Shown: positions 41,620 to 52,772 of the stretch, piece by piece
Layout: each line of letters starts with the position of its first letter
Position numbering within the stretch: position 1 is the first letter of the stretch
NCBI GenBank assembly: GCA_020086605.1
Contig: JACBWW010000008.1
Location: 17,905,730 to 17,969,729 of the forward strand
Source of the DNA: Lanius collurio
Lineage: Eukaryota; Chordata; Aves; Passeriformes; Laniidae
Direction: 5' to 3'
DNA: 64,000 nucleotides
The notes under the pieces: generated by a model
Told to the model about the DNA's origin: nothing
What the model saw: only the letters and a program-made list of their open reading frames with translations
Databases searched by the model: none
Made by a program: the position numbers and the translations under genes

Positions 41620-42480
41620 TCTCCCTGAAGAATAAATGCATGAAATCTGTTGACTTTTAGGACTGTGCCAGAGTAACAGGCCATTCTAGGATATGTCTCA
41701 GAGATGGAGGAGCAATGCAGAAATCATAAACTAAGCTCAAAATTTGCTCATTATCTCTTGCTTAGTATTGTCAGTGCTGGCTTCAGTCTAGCTCTCCTTA
41801 AAGTTGTCCTTTAGCAACCCAAGTGAGCAGAAAGGTTTATTAGCGCAGATGAAATCAGATCTATAGATGTCACGTAGAAAGATTTCCTCAACTCCTCATG
41901 TTAGATTAGTCTGTCAGTGCCCTGGGAAAGCTGAGACCTTTGTGCCTAGCCAGCCCCTCAACACCCTGTTACAGGGACCCTTCACTGAACAGTCCTGCTG
42001 GATCGATGGCCTTGTTGAGGGACACACGCCAACAGCATAAGAGAGACACCTCTATTTGAGTATATTACCCACTGCCAGTGACTTGCCAGTGTCACCCTAA
42101 CTGTGGAATAACACTATTAAAAAGAAAGTTGTGACAGGTTAAGGTCTGCCAGTCAGTTTCTGACTGCAAAAACATGTTCAGACCAATATAGAGACAAGAT
42201 TTAATCCCTACTGAAGTGCACATAGAGTAAGGTTCTTACCAACAGGGAAGAAGAGATGGATCATCTTGTTGGCTGATTCCAGAAGTTACGATGGAATCTT
42301 CCCTTGCTTTTCACCATTCTTGACTTACTTTTGTAATATTCCTTTATGTTTAGTTGGAGCTTGAGTTACTATACCTTTGCTACTGATTGGTGTAAAATTC
42401 TCTCCCTAAAGATACAGTCAATCAAATAAATGCAGAGTGCATGCTTGGTGAGGGGCGATCTTACCTTGGAGGTGGGTAAC

Positions 42481-42617
42481 TTGGAATTAGCTCAGTTGGT
42501 TAGAGCATGATGCTAATAATGCCAAGGTTGTGGATTTGATTCCTGTATTGTTGTTCACTTAGGAGTTGGACTTGATGATCCTTGTGTCTCCCTTGCAACT
42601 GAGAATATTCCGTGATT
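42481..42617 (+). mobile_element. TguSINE1-type SINE (tRNA-Ile head, CR1-like tail)
   Basis: The head is a tRNA-Ile relative with A box TAGCTCAGTTGG (42488-42499), an AAT anticodon in the loop GCTAATAAT, and B box GGATTTGATTCC (42532-42543). The tail (GAGTTGGACTTGATGATCCT ... GTGATTCTG) is CR1-like, the signature of TguSINE1, described from the zebra finch and other songbirds. Mismatches in the head, including the 3' acceptor stem, show that it is not a tRNA gene. Confidence 0.9.
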
Positions 42618-43135
42618 CTGAACTTTGAGATGGAGGTCTGTGTTAGTATTGCAATTAGATGATAATGAGCCAAGTTCATCCAAGGAGGGTGATTTCACCA
42701 CAGTTGCTGGTTTAGCAGCAAGACATCTCCCATCTCCCTTGGTGCACAGGTGCTATGTGGTTTATCAGATAGAAAGAACCCCTCCCTGCATGGATTTCGA
42801 CAGTGCCTGGCCATTGTGTCTTGTCTCCACCCCTCATTTCATCCCCCTTAGCAGGTGCTTGAGGTTGCAAATTGTGTGTATGGGGAATCATTGTGGAATG
42901 ATTGTGAGCTTTCAGTCATGCTCACCACATTCCATCCAGAAGAAGCAACTGCATTTCACCTTATAATTCCCATATCATTATAACTTCTGTTAGGATGTCG
43001 ATGTAACTTCTCATCTTCCTCTAATTTTGCCCACAGCCATTTTTCCACATAATCCACCCATGACTAGTCACTCAAGCTTCACAAAATCCAAACAGAATTT
43101 GAGAATGTTTCACACTTTTATGCAGTGTGGATCAT

Positions 43136-43990
43136 CTAATACATTTCTAGTGTGTGGTTATCTGTTATTAATGGGGGTAGCCAATAGGCTAGTTGTTTCA
43201 TAATCATCCAAACCTTAACATACAATATAACTATTAAAACAAAAAGCAAAAGAGTTACCATCAACAAAATGACAACAGAGTGAAGCACTCAGTTGAGAAT
43301 TCTGGTAGCTGTTAGTGACCATCCAAAAAGCATGTCCAACCACTGGTGTTCTCCATCTTTCTTCACCTACTCCATCACATAATTTATTTCTTCCACATCA
43401 TGATGGACAGTAAATGAAGTCTTGTTGTCCCTTTTTTTGGGTTTGTTTTCAATCTTCATGCTGTAACAATTTCTTTACCAGCATGAGGTTCATTCCAATG
43501 GGAGTAGGCTGCAATCTTGAATCAGAGTATAATTAGATTCTAATATTTTAATAGGATACATATTAGCTGAATAGCTAAAATTACGTTCCATAATGTTGAC
43601 AAAGTTATAGCACAATATTAGAGTGATTACTTGTATCTGCAATAATGTTATCCTCAAATACAAAATCACAGGAGGGTCTCATACCAGCTCATCCTTTGCC
43701 AATATACATAGTTTCCAAGTTCTCATTAGGATGAATCTCAAAATGAGAACTATTTTGCTTGGTGTCAAGACAAATGTCTTGGGTTTTGATGGTGTTACGT
43801 TCGCAAATGTATCCTGTTTTTCTTCTGCAATGCACATGTTGGCATCACTAGTCTTGCATTTATTTCCGTCTTTTCAGGTCCATACTCTATGCTCAAGAGG
43901 ATGACTATAGTTCTATAGTGGTTTAATCCTAATGCAATGACTGGGTATATATCATATAGTGAAGCATTGTGTATTGTTAACACAAAACCT
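43136..43990 (-). pseudogene. Broken retroviral env-like remnant (transmembrane part)
   Basis: On the minus strand, frames interrupted by stops lead to a hydrophobic segment of about 20 residues (43276 down to 43217), then a polar tail of roughly 25 residues and a stop at 43138-43136. A stop codon lies just upstream of the hydrophobic segment and frames shift further up. A membrane anchor plus short tail between LTRs fits an old endogenous retroviral envelope, but I cannot name the family. Weak similarity may extend up to about 45230 (an open frame at 44905-45267). It is clearly non-functional. Confidence 0.4.
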
Positions 43991-45227
43991 GTGGCTGTGC
44001 TGCTGATGGGAGCGCCATAAGTAAAATTGACTAAGTACCAGCAGAACTGGAATTTCTTTTGAAATTCAATTGTATTATCCCAAATTACCTCTCAAATTTC
44101 ACTGGGTAATAGTTTCTTCACCTTCCCTTATGATTCTAGCTGTGACTATAGTTGAGCTTGGATAGAAGTAAGAGCTAAAGAAACATTGGTTCAGACTATA
44201 CTAAGTACATCTGTGATCAGTTGATGGTCTTTTTAATTAATCCCTTCCCACTGAGGTAATACATCCATTTGAAACCGTTGATTAGTTCCCAAAGCCAAAA
44301 AGGAAGATCACAGAGGGTGTTTCAGTTTATTTAAGTCACTATTTTTTGTGACTAGTTTTGTTTCTTAATAAGTCAGAGTCTGTGCCACTTAGAACTCCCC
44401 ATCCTTTTCCCAGGATTCCATTCACATCCCTCCTAGGTTGCCTGGAGGGAAGTGAGGGTTTGTTTATGAAAACATGCTGTCCATCCTGCATAAGAGGTTA
44501 TCAGGAGCAGTGAGCAAACTGGTTGGATTGTGGAAACATTATTCTGCATCAACAGATGGTTGGGTTAAATAACATTTACTGTTGATCTATGTTCTTGACT
44601 AAGTAGGAACCAATGTTATAGGTGTGAGGAGGCAGCTTGATAGAGGGCTGAGTCTGATTTGTTAAAAATGGCACTTCAGCAATTTTGGATTGAAGGCCCT
44701 AGTTCAATCAAGAGTTCGGGTCTGTTCAAAGATAAATCACAAGTGTTGGATGGGATATTTTAAAGGTGTGCCAACACTCATGTTTAGAAGAACAAGTATG
44801 TATGGTTTTTTCCCTTCAGCATAAGTCACTACACTTTGACATAGCTTACAGCAGTGTGTAAGACTATTGTCATGCATTTAGTTATTTTGAATTCAGCATC
44901 CTATTCAGATGATGTCTCCTTTAATTCCCTTTGGAGGTGAAAGGTGTTGATTTTCATTCTCCTCTGTGATGACCCACTCCTTCCTATAAAAGGTAGTGTT
45001 ATGCAGTGCTGCTGTAGACAAAGTTAGGCCAGGCAGAGGTACATTCAGAAGTACATAGTCTTGTATCCATGGCAGTACTGAAGATCCACATCTCTGTTTG
45101 CATGATACTCCTCCAATACTTACTGCTTGTGGAGGCCAGGACGCTTGAGAGAGCAATGCAAAGGTGAGAGCTGAAGCAAAGAAATCTCTTGATCCCTTTT
45201 CTAGCTGCTGTTGAACTGTTTTTTCAT

Positions 45228-45730
45228 AAGTACTGCATTTAGCTGGGATGGAGTTAATTTTCTTCATAGTACTTTGTATAGTACTATGTTTTGGACTTGT
45301 AACCAGTGATAATGCACTGATGTTGTAATGGGTGCTGAACAGTGCTTGGTAGTGTCAAGGCATTCACCATTCGTCACTCTGCCCCTTCAGGGGGTGGACA
45401 ATAAGCTGTGAGGAAACACAGCTGAAACATCTAACTCAGATTAACCAGAGACATACTGATATTCCGTACCATAAAATATCATGTGCAGCAGTTTAAGTCT
45501 ATGGTGAGAGATTACTTTTGCATCACTTCACTGGCTGGGTTTTTGTTTTGGTTTTTTTGTTTTCCTAGGGAAGTAGGATTTGTTTTGTTCCCTTTTATTT
45601 ATTAAAATATGTTTATCTCAATCTACAGCTTTTGACAACTTTGCCACTTGAATGCTCTCCCTCATCCAATTGCAGAAGGTAGAGTGAGCAAACAGCTGGT
45701 TTTGGGCCCCTGAGGCTGGATCCCTGTGAA
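45228..45730 (+). mobile_element. Avian ERVL-type LTR, plus strand, degraded
   Basis: It opens with TTTAGCTGGGATGGAGTTAA and TTTTCTTCATAGTACTTTG, then GTGCTGAACAGTGCTTGGTA, GACATACTGATATTCCGTAC, GTTTATCTCAATCTACAG and AGAGTGAGCAAACAGCTG near the end. This is the same LTR layout as 17955-18389 and 41087-41619 but more diverged, with G-to-T rich changes around 45541-45600. Confidence 0.75.
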
Positions 45731-46436
45731 TCCAGCTCAGATATGAGTGATCTACCAGGTATTTGAATGACATGTATTATTCAGAGCCTGGTCAGTTGAG
45801 TCCATATCCTGGAGCTGTCAAAATTGGGTCTGCTGTCTGTTCTTTCTACCACAATTAATTATTAATTATATTGCATTCTGTAAATATCCAGAGTTCAAAA
45901 GTATCCTGTTGTTCTTCCCCTTTCCTTTCTGAATGCAAATATAAATTACTCTCTGTAACTTAGCCTACTGCTCTCTGGTGGCTTTGGCAGACAGGGATTG
46001 CCAATAACTATGTAGCTGTAATTATTCGGTAATACTAGTGAATTTTTTGAACTGTGTATGTGTTCGTATTTTTCAATGGGTCCATTTCTAAGAAGCATAA
46101 ATGGTTTGTAGTGTTAGGCCATCACATTTAGCATTAGATCTGTAAACATGGCAACTTAAACATTCCAAAAGACAGTTTTTATGCTTCAGACTGAGTGTCT
46201 AGATATATTCTATAGTTGCCATATTTTGAAAAGGTAATGATCTGTAGTTTCTTGAAGTGAAGATTATTCAAAGTAATTAGTATTAATTGAATGAAAATCA
46301 AGCCAGCAGAAATATAGTTCTTGAAAACTTCAGGAAAAATTAAAAAAAATATTTACATTTTCAACTTGTTAAATACCAAGACAACTACAGGATGATTATC
46401 AAAACTAACCAGTTGGAATATTTTCCTTGATTTTAG

Positions 46437-46560
46437 GAGTCATCCTGATGTACATAAATTCAGTGTGGAGACAGTCCAGTGGTATCCTCATGACACTGGC
46501 ATGTTTACATCCAGCTCATTTGATAAAACCTTGAAAATATGGGATACAAATACTTTACAA
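46437..46560 (+). CDS. ERCC8: ERCC8 exon 4
   Basis: This 124-nt exon encodes residues 92-133. It contains [20 protein letters not shown] and then KIWDTNTLQ, a complete WD40 blade ending. Acceptor TTTTAG, donor GTAAGA. It follows the large, repeat-filled intron 3 (about 7.9 kb). Cumulative coding length is 399 nt. Confidence 0.98.
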
Positions 46561-47758
46561 GTAAGAGGAAGTTTCTAGAGCTTGCAACCTTCTTTGTGTG
46601 CGTGTTATTCATTGCGTATCTGAAGTTCTCCCACAACTGAACAGGACTGTGCATCTAGAAGATGAAAACCAGGGGCTCTAAACTTAGTTTAAAATGCCTT
46701 CTTCCTGTTGACTCTTATTTCCATAGTACAACTTTTTTGTGTACTTACTGGCTTTATTAATTTTTGATGACTGTAATAATTTCCATTCATACTTCTCATT
46801 AGCTAGTTTCTTGGTCTGTCTTTGGGTTGTCTCTGAACTCTGATGTTGTCTTACTGTTGGAAACAGACTTACTTTGTGATGTTTGTGTGATCTGACTTCT
46901 AACCAGGAGAGTTATCATTACTATGTAAATAGTAATATTTGTATTAGTCTTGCTTGTAGCTGTTACTTGAAAAATAATGGGAGCATTTACTATCTACTAA
47001 TAGTCTTGCATTGTGATTACTTTAATGTTTTTATTATCAGCCTGCAGATACGTTTCACTTCGAAGGAACTGTCTATAGTCATCACATGTCTCCTATTGCT
47101 ACAAAGCATTGTTTAATAGCAGGTGTGTATCTGTTTTTAAGAAATAGACACATAGATATAGATAGCTATAGATAGATAAGGTTTATATTAATAAATAATA
47201 CTCACTTGGGTTTTTGACCTGCTCTGTCTTATTTCTACATAGATCAAGTCTTCATAAGATGTAAATTTACTGGTAAAAGAAAACACCGTCCATTAGTTGG
47301 ATGATGTCAATGAGAGTATCATATTTGTTCTTCTGAAGTAATGCATCAATCAGTTCTCCTTACTGATAAAATTCTTAGCTATAATTAGATTCTTTCATTG
47401 CATAAGTTAGCATTTAAATGTTATTAGAACCAAATATAGTAAATTGTGTAAATAGATCTGTGTATTGCTTACATGTTCACAGTTTAACTATGTTTAGCAA
47501 AAAAATATTTGAGGAGGTATTTTTAAGTTTCCTGAGTATGGTCCTGTCTACCTCCAGTTTCTAAATTTTGTTTGTTACGTGGTAAATTTGTTTGGTCTAA
47601 ACATGAGGATCTATTAATAGAAATACTGCTCTGACTGAATTAGCAGTTACACAGCTAGCAATTTTCTTCTATTTTGTTGTCATTGCTAAGATTTTTTTTG
47701 TTATTGTTCTCTCAAATGCAGAGGAGTTTTTTAGCTGCCTTTGTTTCTCTTGTTACAG
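46561..47758 (+). other. ERCC8: ERCC8 introns 4 (46561-47040) and 5 (47123-47758), flanking exon 5
   Basis: Short AT-rich introns. The only simple repeat seen is a small GATA-like run near 47152-47178. Nothing else is recognised. Confidence 0.85.
47041..47122 (+). CDS. ERCC8: ERCC8 exon 5
   Basis: This 82-nt exon encodes residues 134-161 ([18 protein letters not shown]...). Acceptor ATTATCAG, donor G|GTGTGT, which is weaker than consensus. A second AG seven bases inside the exon would shift the frame, so the first AG is chosen. Cumulative coding length is 481 nt. Confidence 0.95.
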
Positions 47759-47827
47759 TTGGTACCAAAAGCCCCAAAGTACAGCTCTGTGACTTGAAGT
47801 CTGGATCCAGTTCTCACATTCTGCAGG
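47759..47827 (+). CDS. ERCC8: ERCC8 exon 6
   Basis: This 69-nt exon encodes residues 161-184 ([16 protein letters not shown]...HILQG), a further WD40 blade. Acceptor TTACAG. The donor G|GTACTT is non-optimal and could be a natural weak splice site. Cumulative coding length is 550 nt. Confidence 0.95.
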
Positions 47828-50265
47828 GTACTTTTTAGTCTGAAACATAAATGTTAAACAATAACTACTTTGAGTAAAAACAAATCCTGTAAAGAAACAA
47901 TGTATACAATGTGTTCTTTGTCAGTAACATGACTTATTTATACCCAGTTGTGAAGGTTACAGAGTGGCAAGAGGTTCTTCTGGGTGTTTTTCTAGTGCTA
48001 ATGAATTGCAGAATACAAACGTTAATCAATGAGCAGTTACTACAGATGTTTGGGCATTTTAATGATCTAATCAATGCTAATTAATAGTAATTTATTATGT
48101 GGTTAAGTGTAGTCATTGGTTTAGGGGGTTATGGAGTGCCATTAAAAAAAAAAAAAAAGACTGGGTAAAACAACAGAAACTCCCCACCAGCCCCCAGAAA
48201 AGAAATCCCCAACCAAAGCAAAAAGAAAACTTTTTACAAAATATCCCATGGAGGTGTTTGAATGGATTAGTTTAGAAGTTTCTGATTTCCATAGAACAAG
48301 CTTTCTGTAAAGGGATGGTATCAAATCCTTTGCATTTTCCTAATTTATTTAAGCATAAGGTTTTATTGTTCCTTAATATGCTACTTTTGGCACTTAATGA
48401 GAATTTGCCTTTGGTGTCTCTTTTCTAATGTGTACTTTTTGATGTGTCGGTATATATACACATGCTCCAGGGAAGGCAGTTATGAGGCAAGTCTTCATGC
48501 TTCAAACCAGCTAGGTAGGAGAGATATCTGTTCTAGAAATTGTAGAGAAATGTTAGGTGAGATACAGCAATGTGCAAATGCAGCTTTATTTCTTCACTGG
48601 CCAGCTAAGTCTAAGAGGAGCCTAGGTGACTTTTTTTTTGTAATGCAGAGCTTATGCCATTAAGCTCTTATGAAATGGATAGACTACAACAGGCATCTCA
48701 TATTCTGTTTCTAGAACAAAGAGCTCCAGAGAGGGCAATGACGAAAACAGTTCTTTAAAGATCCTGTTTGGTTTCATTGGGGCTTCTTAATTTTAGCCCA
48801 AGAGTTAATGTTTTCAGGCACAAGCTCTGTTGTGTCTTTGTACGCAGCCTGTAAGTAGCCTGTTACCTCAAGTGCAATATTGGAGGTATAAGAGGAAGGA
48901 GAATATGTCACTGATTTAGCATAATCTAGTAATTCTTTGTGGAACTGAAGCAATTAGTAGTGTCTTTACCATACATATGAATATTTTCACATAACTCTAG
49001 CAGCTGAAGTGGAGGTAAACATGGCTGTAGTTTAATTAATGGATCCCAATAAATCTGTCTGCCCTGAGCCTTCCAAGTGTATCTTGGAGATTTTTTCTAT
49101 TTTACTGGTTGTCACAGTCCTTTGTTTAATTTGGGTAACAGGAAAGCACCTATCGGAAGTTGCACCAGGAACAAGATGTGTCACATCACCTCTAAACTGC
49201 ATTAGCAAAAATGTATTTGTATGATTTAGTTTATTTTTCAACAATGTGTTTCTCTTATTACATGGAGCATGATTGAAGTCTTTCCATTTAGGACATTTTG
49301 CCTTTCCCATTGTCTGTATTTAACATTACTTTCCAAGTTTTAAAGTGTGTGCGTGTGTATAAAAAAAATATATATACATATATACACGTTGGAAAGGACT
49401 TTTCAGATCACCGAGTCCAACTGTTAACCCAGCACTGCCAAATCCTCCGCTGAATTATGTCACTAAGTGCCACATCTACGCATCTTTTGCATTTCCCCAT
49501 GGGTAATGGCTCAACCACTGCCGTGGGCAGCCTGTTCCTGCTAGAATTTTATTTGGAAAATATAGGATCCTAACAGCCAATCAAAACATCCATTGGTGCA
49601 ACTTGAGGCCACTTCCTTCCTGTTGTATGTTCCTTGGGAGACTAACCTGCCCCCCCTCAGCTACAGCTTCTTTTCAGGTGGTTTTAGAGAGCAATAAGGT
49701 TCCCCCAAGCATCCTTTTCTCCAAGCTAAACACCCCCAGATCCCTCAGCTGCTCCTCACAGGTTTTGTGCTCCAGACCCTTCATCATTTTCATTGATACT
49801 TTAATAGTTAAGGGAAAAATTACCACAAATTCAAGACAATACTCATCGAAGATAAGATGAGTGAAGTTTTAATAGTAAGTATGTAAGATAAATACAGTTT
49901 ATGTTGGACATTATTAAAGAATTTGAAAAAAAATAAATGGAAAGTTCATTCTCTGTTTGAGAACCTCATCACTGCACAAAAAGCACTAACTGTGCTGTAA
50001 TATGTTTTGCATAAATAAAACCATCTTTATTATCAGAAATTATATACATGTAATACTGCATGTATCACTTTCTGCTCACTCAAGCAAGAAGAAGAAAAAA
50101 ATAACTTCTATCCCAAAATAATACAGTTTCACAAAATTCAAATTGATGCTACAATTCAAATTATTATTCTGGCTTGGTGAATCCTATACAACTGAATACT
50201 TGCTTTTACTTTCAGTTATTTACATAAAATAATGTGTATAATAAGCTTTTTCATGTAATTTTTAG
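47828..50265 (+). other. ERCC8: ERCC8 intron 6
   Basis: 2.4 kb. It holds an A-run at about 48144-48158, a short alternating purine/pyrimidine tract near 49345-49388 and a CR1 fragment on the minus strand (49389-49800). The rest is unassigned. Confidence 0.88.
49389..49800 (-). mobile_element. CR1 LINE 3' fragment, minus strand
   Basis: On the plus strand it reads GGAAAGGACTTTTCAGATCA, CACTAAGTGCCACATCTACG, GCAACTTGAGGCCACTTCCT, TCCTTTTCTCCAAGCTAAAC and TTTTGTGCTCCAGACCCTTC, the reverse complement of the CR1 3' domain and tail. A deletion or replacement lies around 49535-49580. It is immediately preceded by a TA/CA-rich simple tract. Confidence 0.87.
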
Positions 50266-50332
50266 GTCACAGACAAGAAGTGCTGGCAGTTTCGTGGTCC
50301 CCACGTCACGAATATATTTTGGCAACAGGAAG
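50266..50332 (+). CDS. ERCC8: ERCC8 exon 7
   Basis: This 67-nt exon encodes residues 184-206, GHRQEVLAVSWSPRHEYILA and onward. It holds the GH dipeptide and SWSP core of a WD40 repeat. Acceptor TTTTAG, donor AG|GTAGGG. Cumulative coding length is 617 nt. Confidence 0.97.
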
Positions 50333-51524
50333 GTAGGGATGCTGGTAAACTGTTACATGCACTGAAATATTTATTGGTAAAACTTTTATATATTTTTTAT
50401 GCAGACCTTTTGCAATTCAAATGCGCTTCTAGAGTTAATCCCCTTCCTTGACTTTTACCTATTCACTTTTTTATAGCTTTTGCCTAGAAAGAGCTGGTCA
50501 AGTCATGTTTTTTTATAACAAGTTTGTACTGAGTTTTGAAACATTAACTGTAACTACAGGTGTATGAAAATGGTAGAATATTAAGGAGATACTTCTTACT
50601 GTTTATTAGTGTGTGCATTGCTAATCTGTTTTATAATAAAGTAAAATATGTCTAGCTCAAATTACCATTCTGGTAATCACACTTACTTATGTCAAAGAGA
50701 ATAACTTAAGTAGCTTAGCTGATATGTAGTAACTTTCAAAGCTACAGTACGTTGATATTCCTGGGCCTTTTTTGTTTTCTATCCAGACATTCTTAATGTA
50801 AAAAATCCTCTTGGCTTTTTTACAAGTTTTGTATATGTTAGCTTTTGATTATAGTGTGACATTTCTCACTTTTTTAGATGCTATGTTTTTTTTCTTTTGA
50901 ATTGCAGAGAGGAATGACTGTTTTATAAGTTTAGAGTGAAACCTGATACCAGATTTGCAAACTTTTGGTATCTGAAGTCAGGCTTATGAAAGGCTCATCG
51001 AAGTTGGAAAATGTTTTAACAGTGTTTTGTTTAGGGATTTGTTTGTTTGTGTGTTTGTTGTGGTTGATTGTTTTATTGTAGCAAATGAAAAATGGTTAGC
51101 TTGTAGAAAACTTCTGTCCCAGTCATACAATAGATCAGTGACAGCAAAAGCCCAAGTTCTCAGACCACCCTTACAGACAATGCTGGGGTCTGTAGCTACA
51201 GTTTAATCAATGGAAGAATTAGCAAGTTTATTCCCAGTCTGTTTATGTTGTAATCACAGAGACAAATGTATTGTATTACAGATGAAGATTCACTCTTAGG
51301 TCCTGTTAAAATATACCAGCTATAGTTATTAATTCTGGTAAATGAAAGTCTGAAGTCTGTCTAAAAGTGTTTTTAATGGAATTCTGTTCACTTGAATGTA
51401 CCCTCTTGGTTAGTGGTTCAGAACAGTTGCTGGACCAAGGTAAGTGCCAGGTGAGTTGGCCAAAGACAGTTCCTGAACCATGGTGCACTCAATTTCCCTA
51501 ATTATGCAAATCTGTTTTTCTTAG

Positions 51525-51628
51525 TGCTGATGGTAGAGTAAAATTATGGGATGTGAGGAGAGCTTCTGGATGTCTGAGTACCCTTGATCAGCACAATGGG
51601 GAAAAGTCCAAAGCGTCTTCTGAGGCAG
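51525..51628 (+). CDS. ERCC8: ERCC8 exon 8
   Basis: This 104-nt exon encodes residues 206-241. It opens with [16 protein letters not shown]; the WDxR signature is the type used by DCAF proteins to contact DDB1. The 3' part ([10 protein letters not shown]) is the variable loop and is one residue longer than I recall for the human protein. Donor G|GTAATA. Cumulative coding length is 721 nt. Confidence 0.97.
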
Positions 51629-52309
51629 GTAATACAGAATATGACTGGTGGTAATTCACATGTAACTAGAATCATTCTTATGAGTGTTTTGAATACTAAG
51701 ACCAGCAAGGAGCATAGTGATAATCCAGTTGTTACTTAGTACATAACAGAGGCCATTCAGCTTTGTTCATTTACTTCTGTTATAGAGTCAGTGTTTGTTG
51801 TTTGGGGTCTTGTTTGAAGGGATTGCCTTAACAACAACCGTTTATCTGTTCTAAATGGCTTTCCTATAAAAAGGAAAATTTTGTTACCTTTTTTGTGAGT
51901 AGAAGAATTAATTTGTGCTGTGTATTAGCCTCTGTATAGCCATAAATTTAATTGAAATTCAAGAAATTACGGAGAGGAAAATGGTCTAAAGAAAGCTAAT
52001 ACTTAGTCAAAAAAAGAGAAATACTGTTTATTGAAAAACAAAATTCTATGTAACTCCAAAGACAATTAGTTGCATTTTATACCTTCCTTTGCATAACATG
52101 TTGACTTGTTGAATCACAACGTCTTTCTTACCAACTTTATTTTTGTCTGACAGGTTCAAGATGATTTTTTTGATAATCTAATATCAGTAATATAGACTAG
52201 GGCATTTTATTTATTGAAATATATATGAACTAAACCAATAGCAGGTAATAATTCTTTTCTAATAAAATTTTTAAAAAGCAGGTCACACTTTTACCTAAAA
52301 GATATGTCT

Positions 52310-52510
52310 AAATTGGGTACTGCAGTATAATGCCTTATCATGACTTCTACGGAGCTGACCAAAAGCTACTGTTGTTGAGGACATTGTCCAAATGCCTTTT
52401 GAACACTGACAGGCTGGGGGCATTGACAACTGGATAGATTGAACAGAACTGGCCCTTGAATTGTACCCTGAGGAGCACTGCTGGTGCCTGTTAGCTGGCC
52501 AGATGCTTTT
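52310..52510 (-). mobile_element. Old CR1-like fragment
   Basis: Phrases such as GAACACTGACAGGCTGGGGG and CCTGAGGAGCACTGCTGGTG resemble reverse-complement CR1 coding sequence. It is highly diverged, so the limits and even the family are uncertain. Confidence 0.4.
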
Positions 52511-52647
52511 ATAAACAAAAAGTTAAATCATTAATTAACTGAATGTTACCATTTAAACAGTGCTTCCAGTGCTCCACATTGAAGTAAAAATGTACACAAA
52601 GTAGTAATTCTTCTCTAGAAACCTGAGCCAGCTCTCTTTGCCAGCAG

Positions 52648-52772
52648 CAAACACTGCTCACAATGGGAGAGTTAATGGTTTATGCTATACAAATGATGGA
52701 CTTCACCTGTTAACCATTGGTACGGATGATCGGATGCGACTCTGGAACAGCTCCACTGGAGAAAACACCTTA
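52648..52772 (+). CDS. ERCC8: ERCC8 exon 9
   Basis: This exon is 125 nt if the second of two tandem AGs (CAGCAG at 52642-52647) is used, or 128 nt with the first, which adds one alanine. It encodes residues 241-282, [20 protein letters not shown] and onward to [12 protein letters not shown], a full WD40 blade. Donor TTA|GTAAGT, phase 0. An open frame runs on into the intron until about 53000, but this is read-through rather than coding. Cumulative coding length is 846 nt. Confidence 0.96.

Larger units (their letters stand above)
38524..46436 (+). other. ERCC8: ERCC8 intron 3
   Basis: At 7.9 kb this is the largest intron here. 38524-41080 shows nothing recognisable. 41087-45730 is a cluster of retroelements: ERVL LTR on the minus strand, a SINE, an env-like remnant and an ERVL LTR on the plus strand. 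45730-46436 is unassigned AT-rich DNA. Confidence 0.9.
50333..52647 (+). other. ERCC8: ERCC8 introns 7 and 8, flanking exon 8
   Basis: Intron 7 (50333-51524) shows nothing recognisable. Intron 8 (51629-52647) contains a degraded CR1-like stretch at about 52310-52510 and ends in a tandem CAGCAG acceptor. Confidence 0.85.

Noticed and set aside
42481..42553. tRNA-Ile gene
   Set aside because: A and B boxes are present but the acceptor and T stems carry mismatches, and a CR1-like tail follows, so it is a SINE.
44905..45267. 120-codon minus-strand frame as a host gene
   Set aside because: It runs into the ERVL LTR at 45228 and has no host-protein motif. It may be retroviral debris and is mentioned only with the env-like remnant.
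48142..48160. A-run as tail of a processed pseudogene
   Set aside because: No gene-like sequence or target duplication lies upstream; it appears to be a simple repeat.
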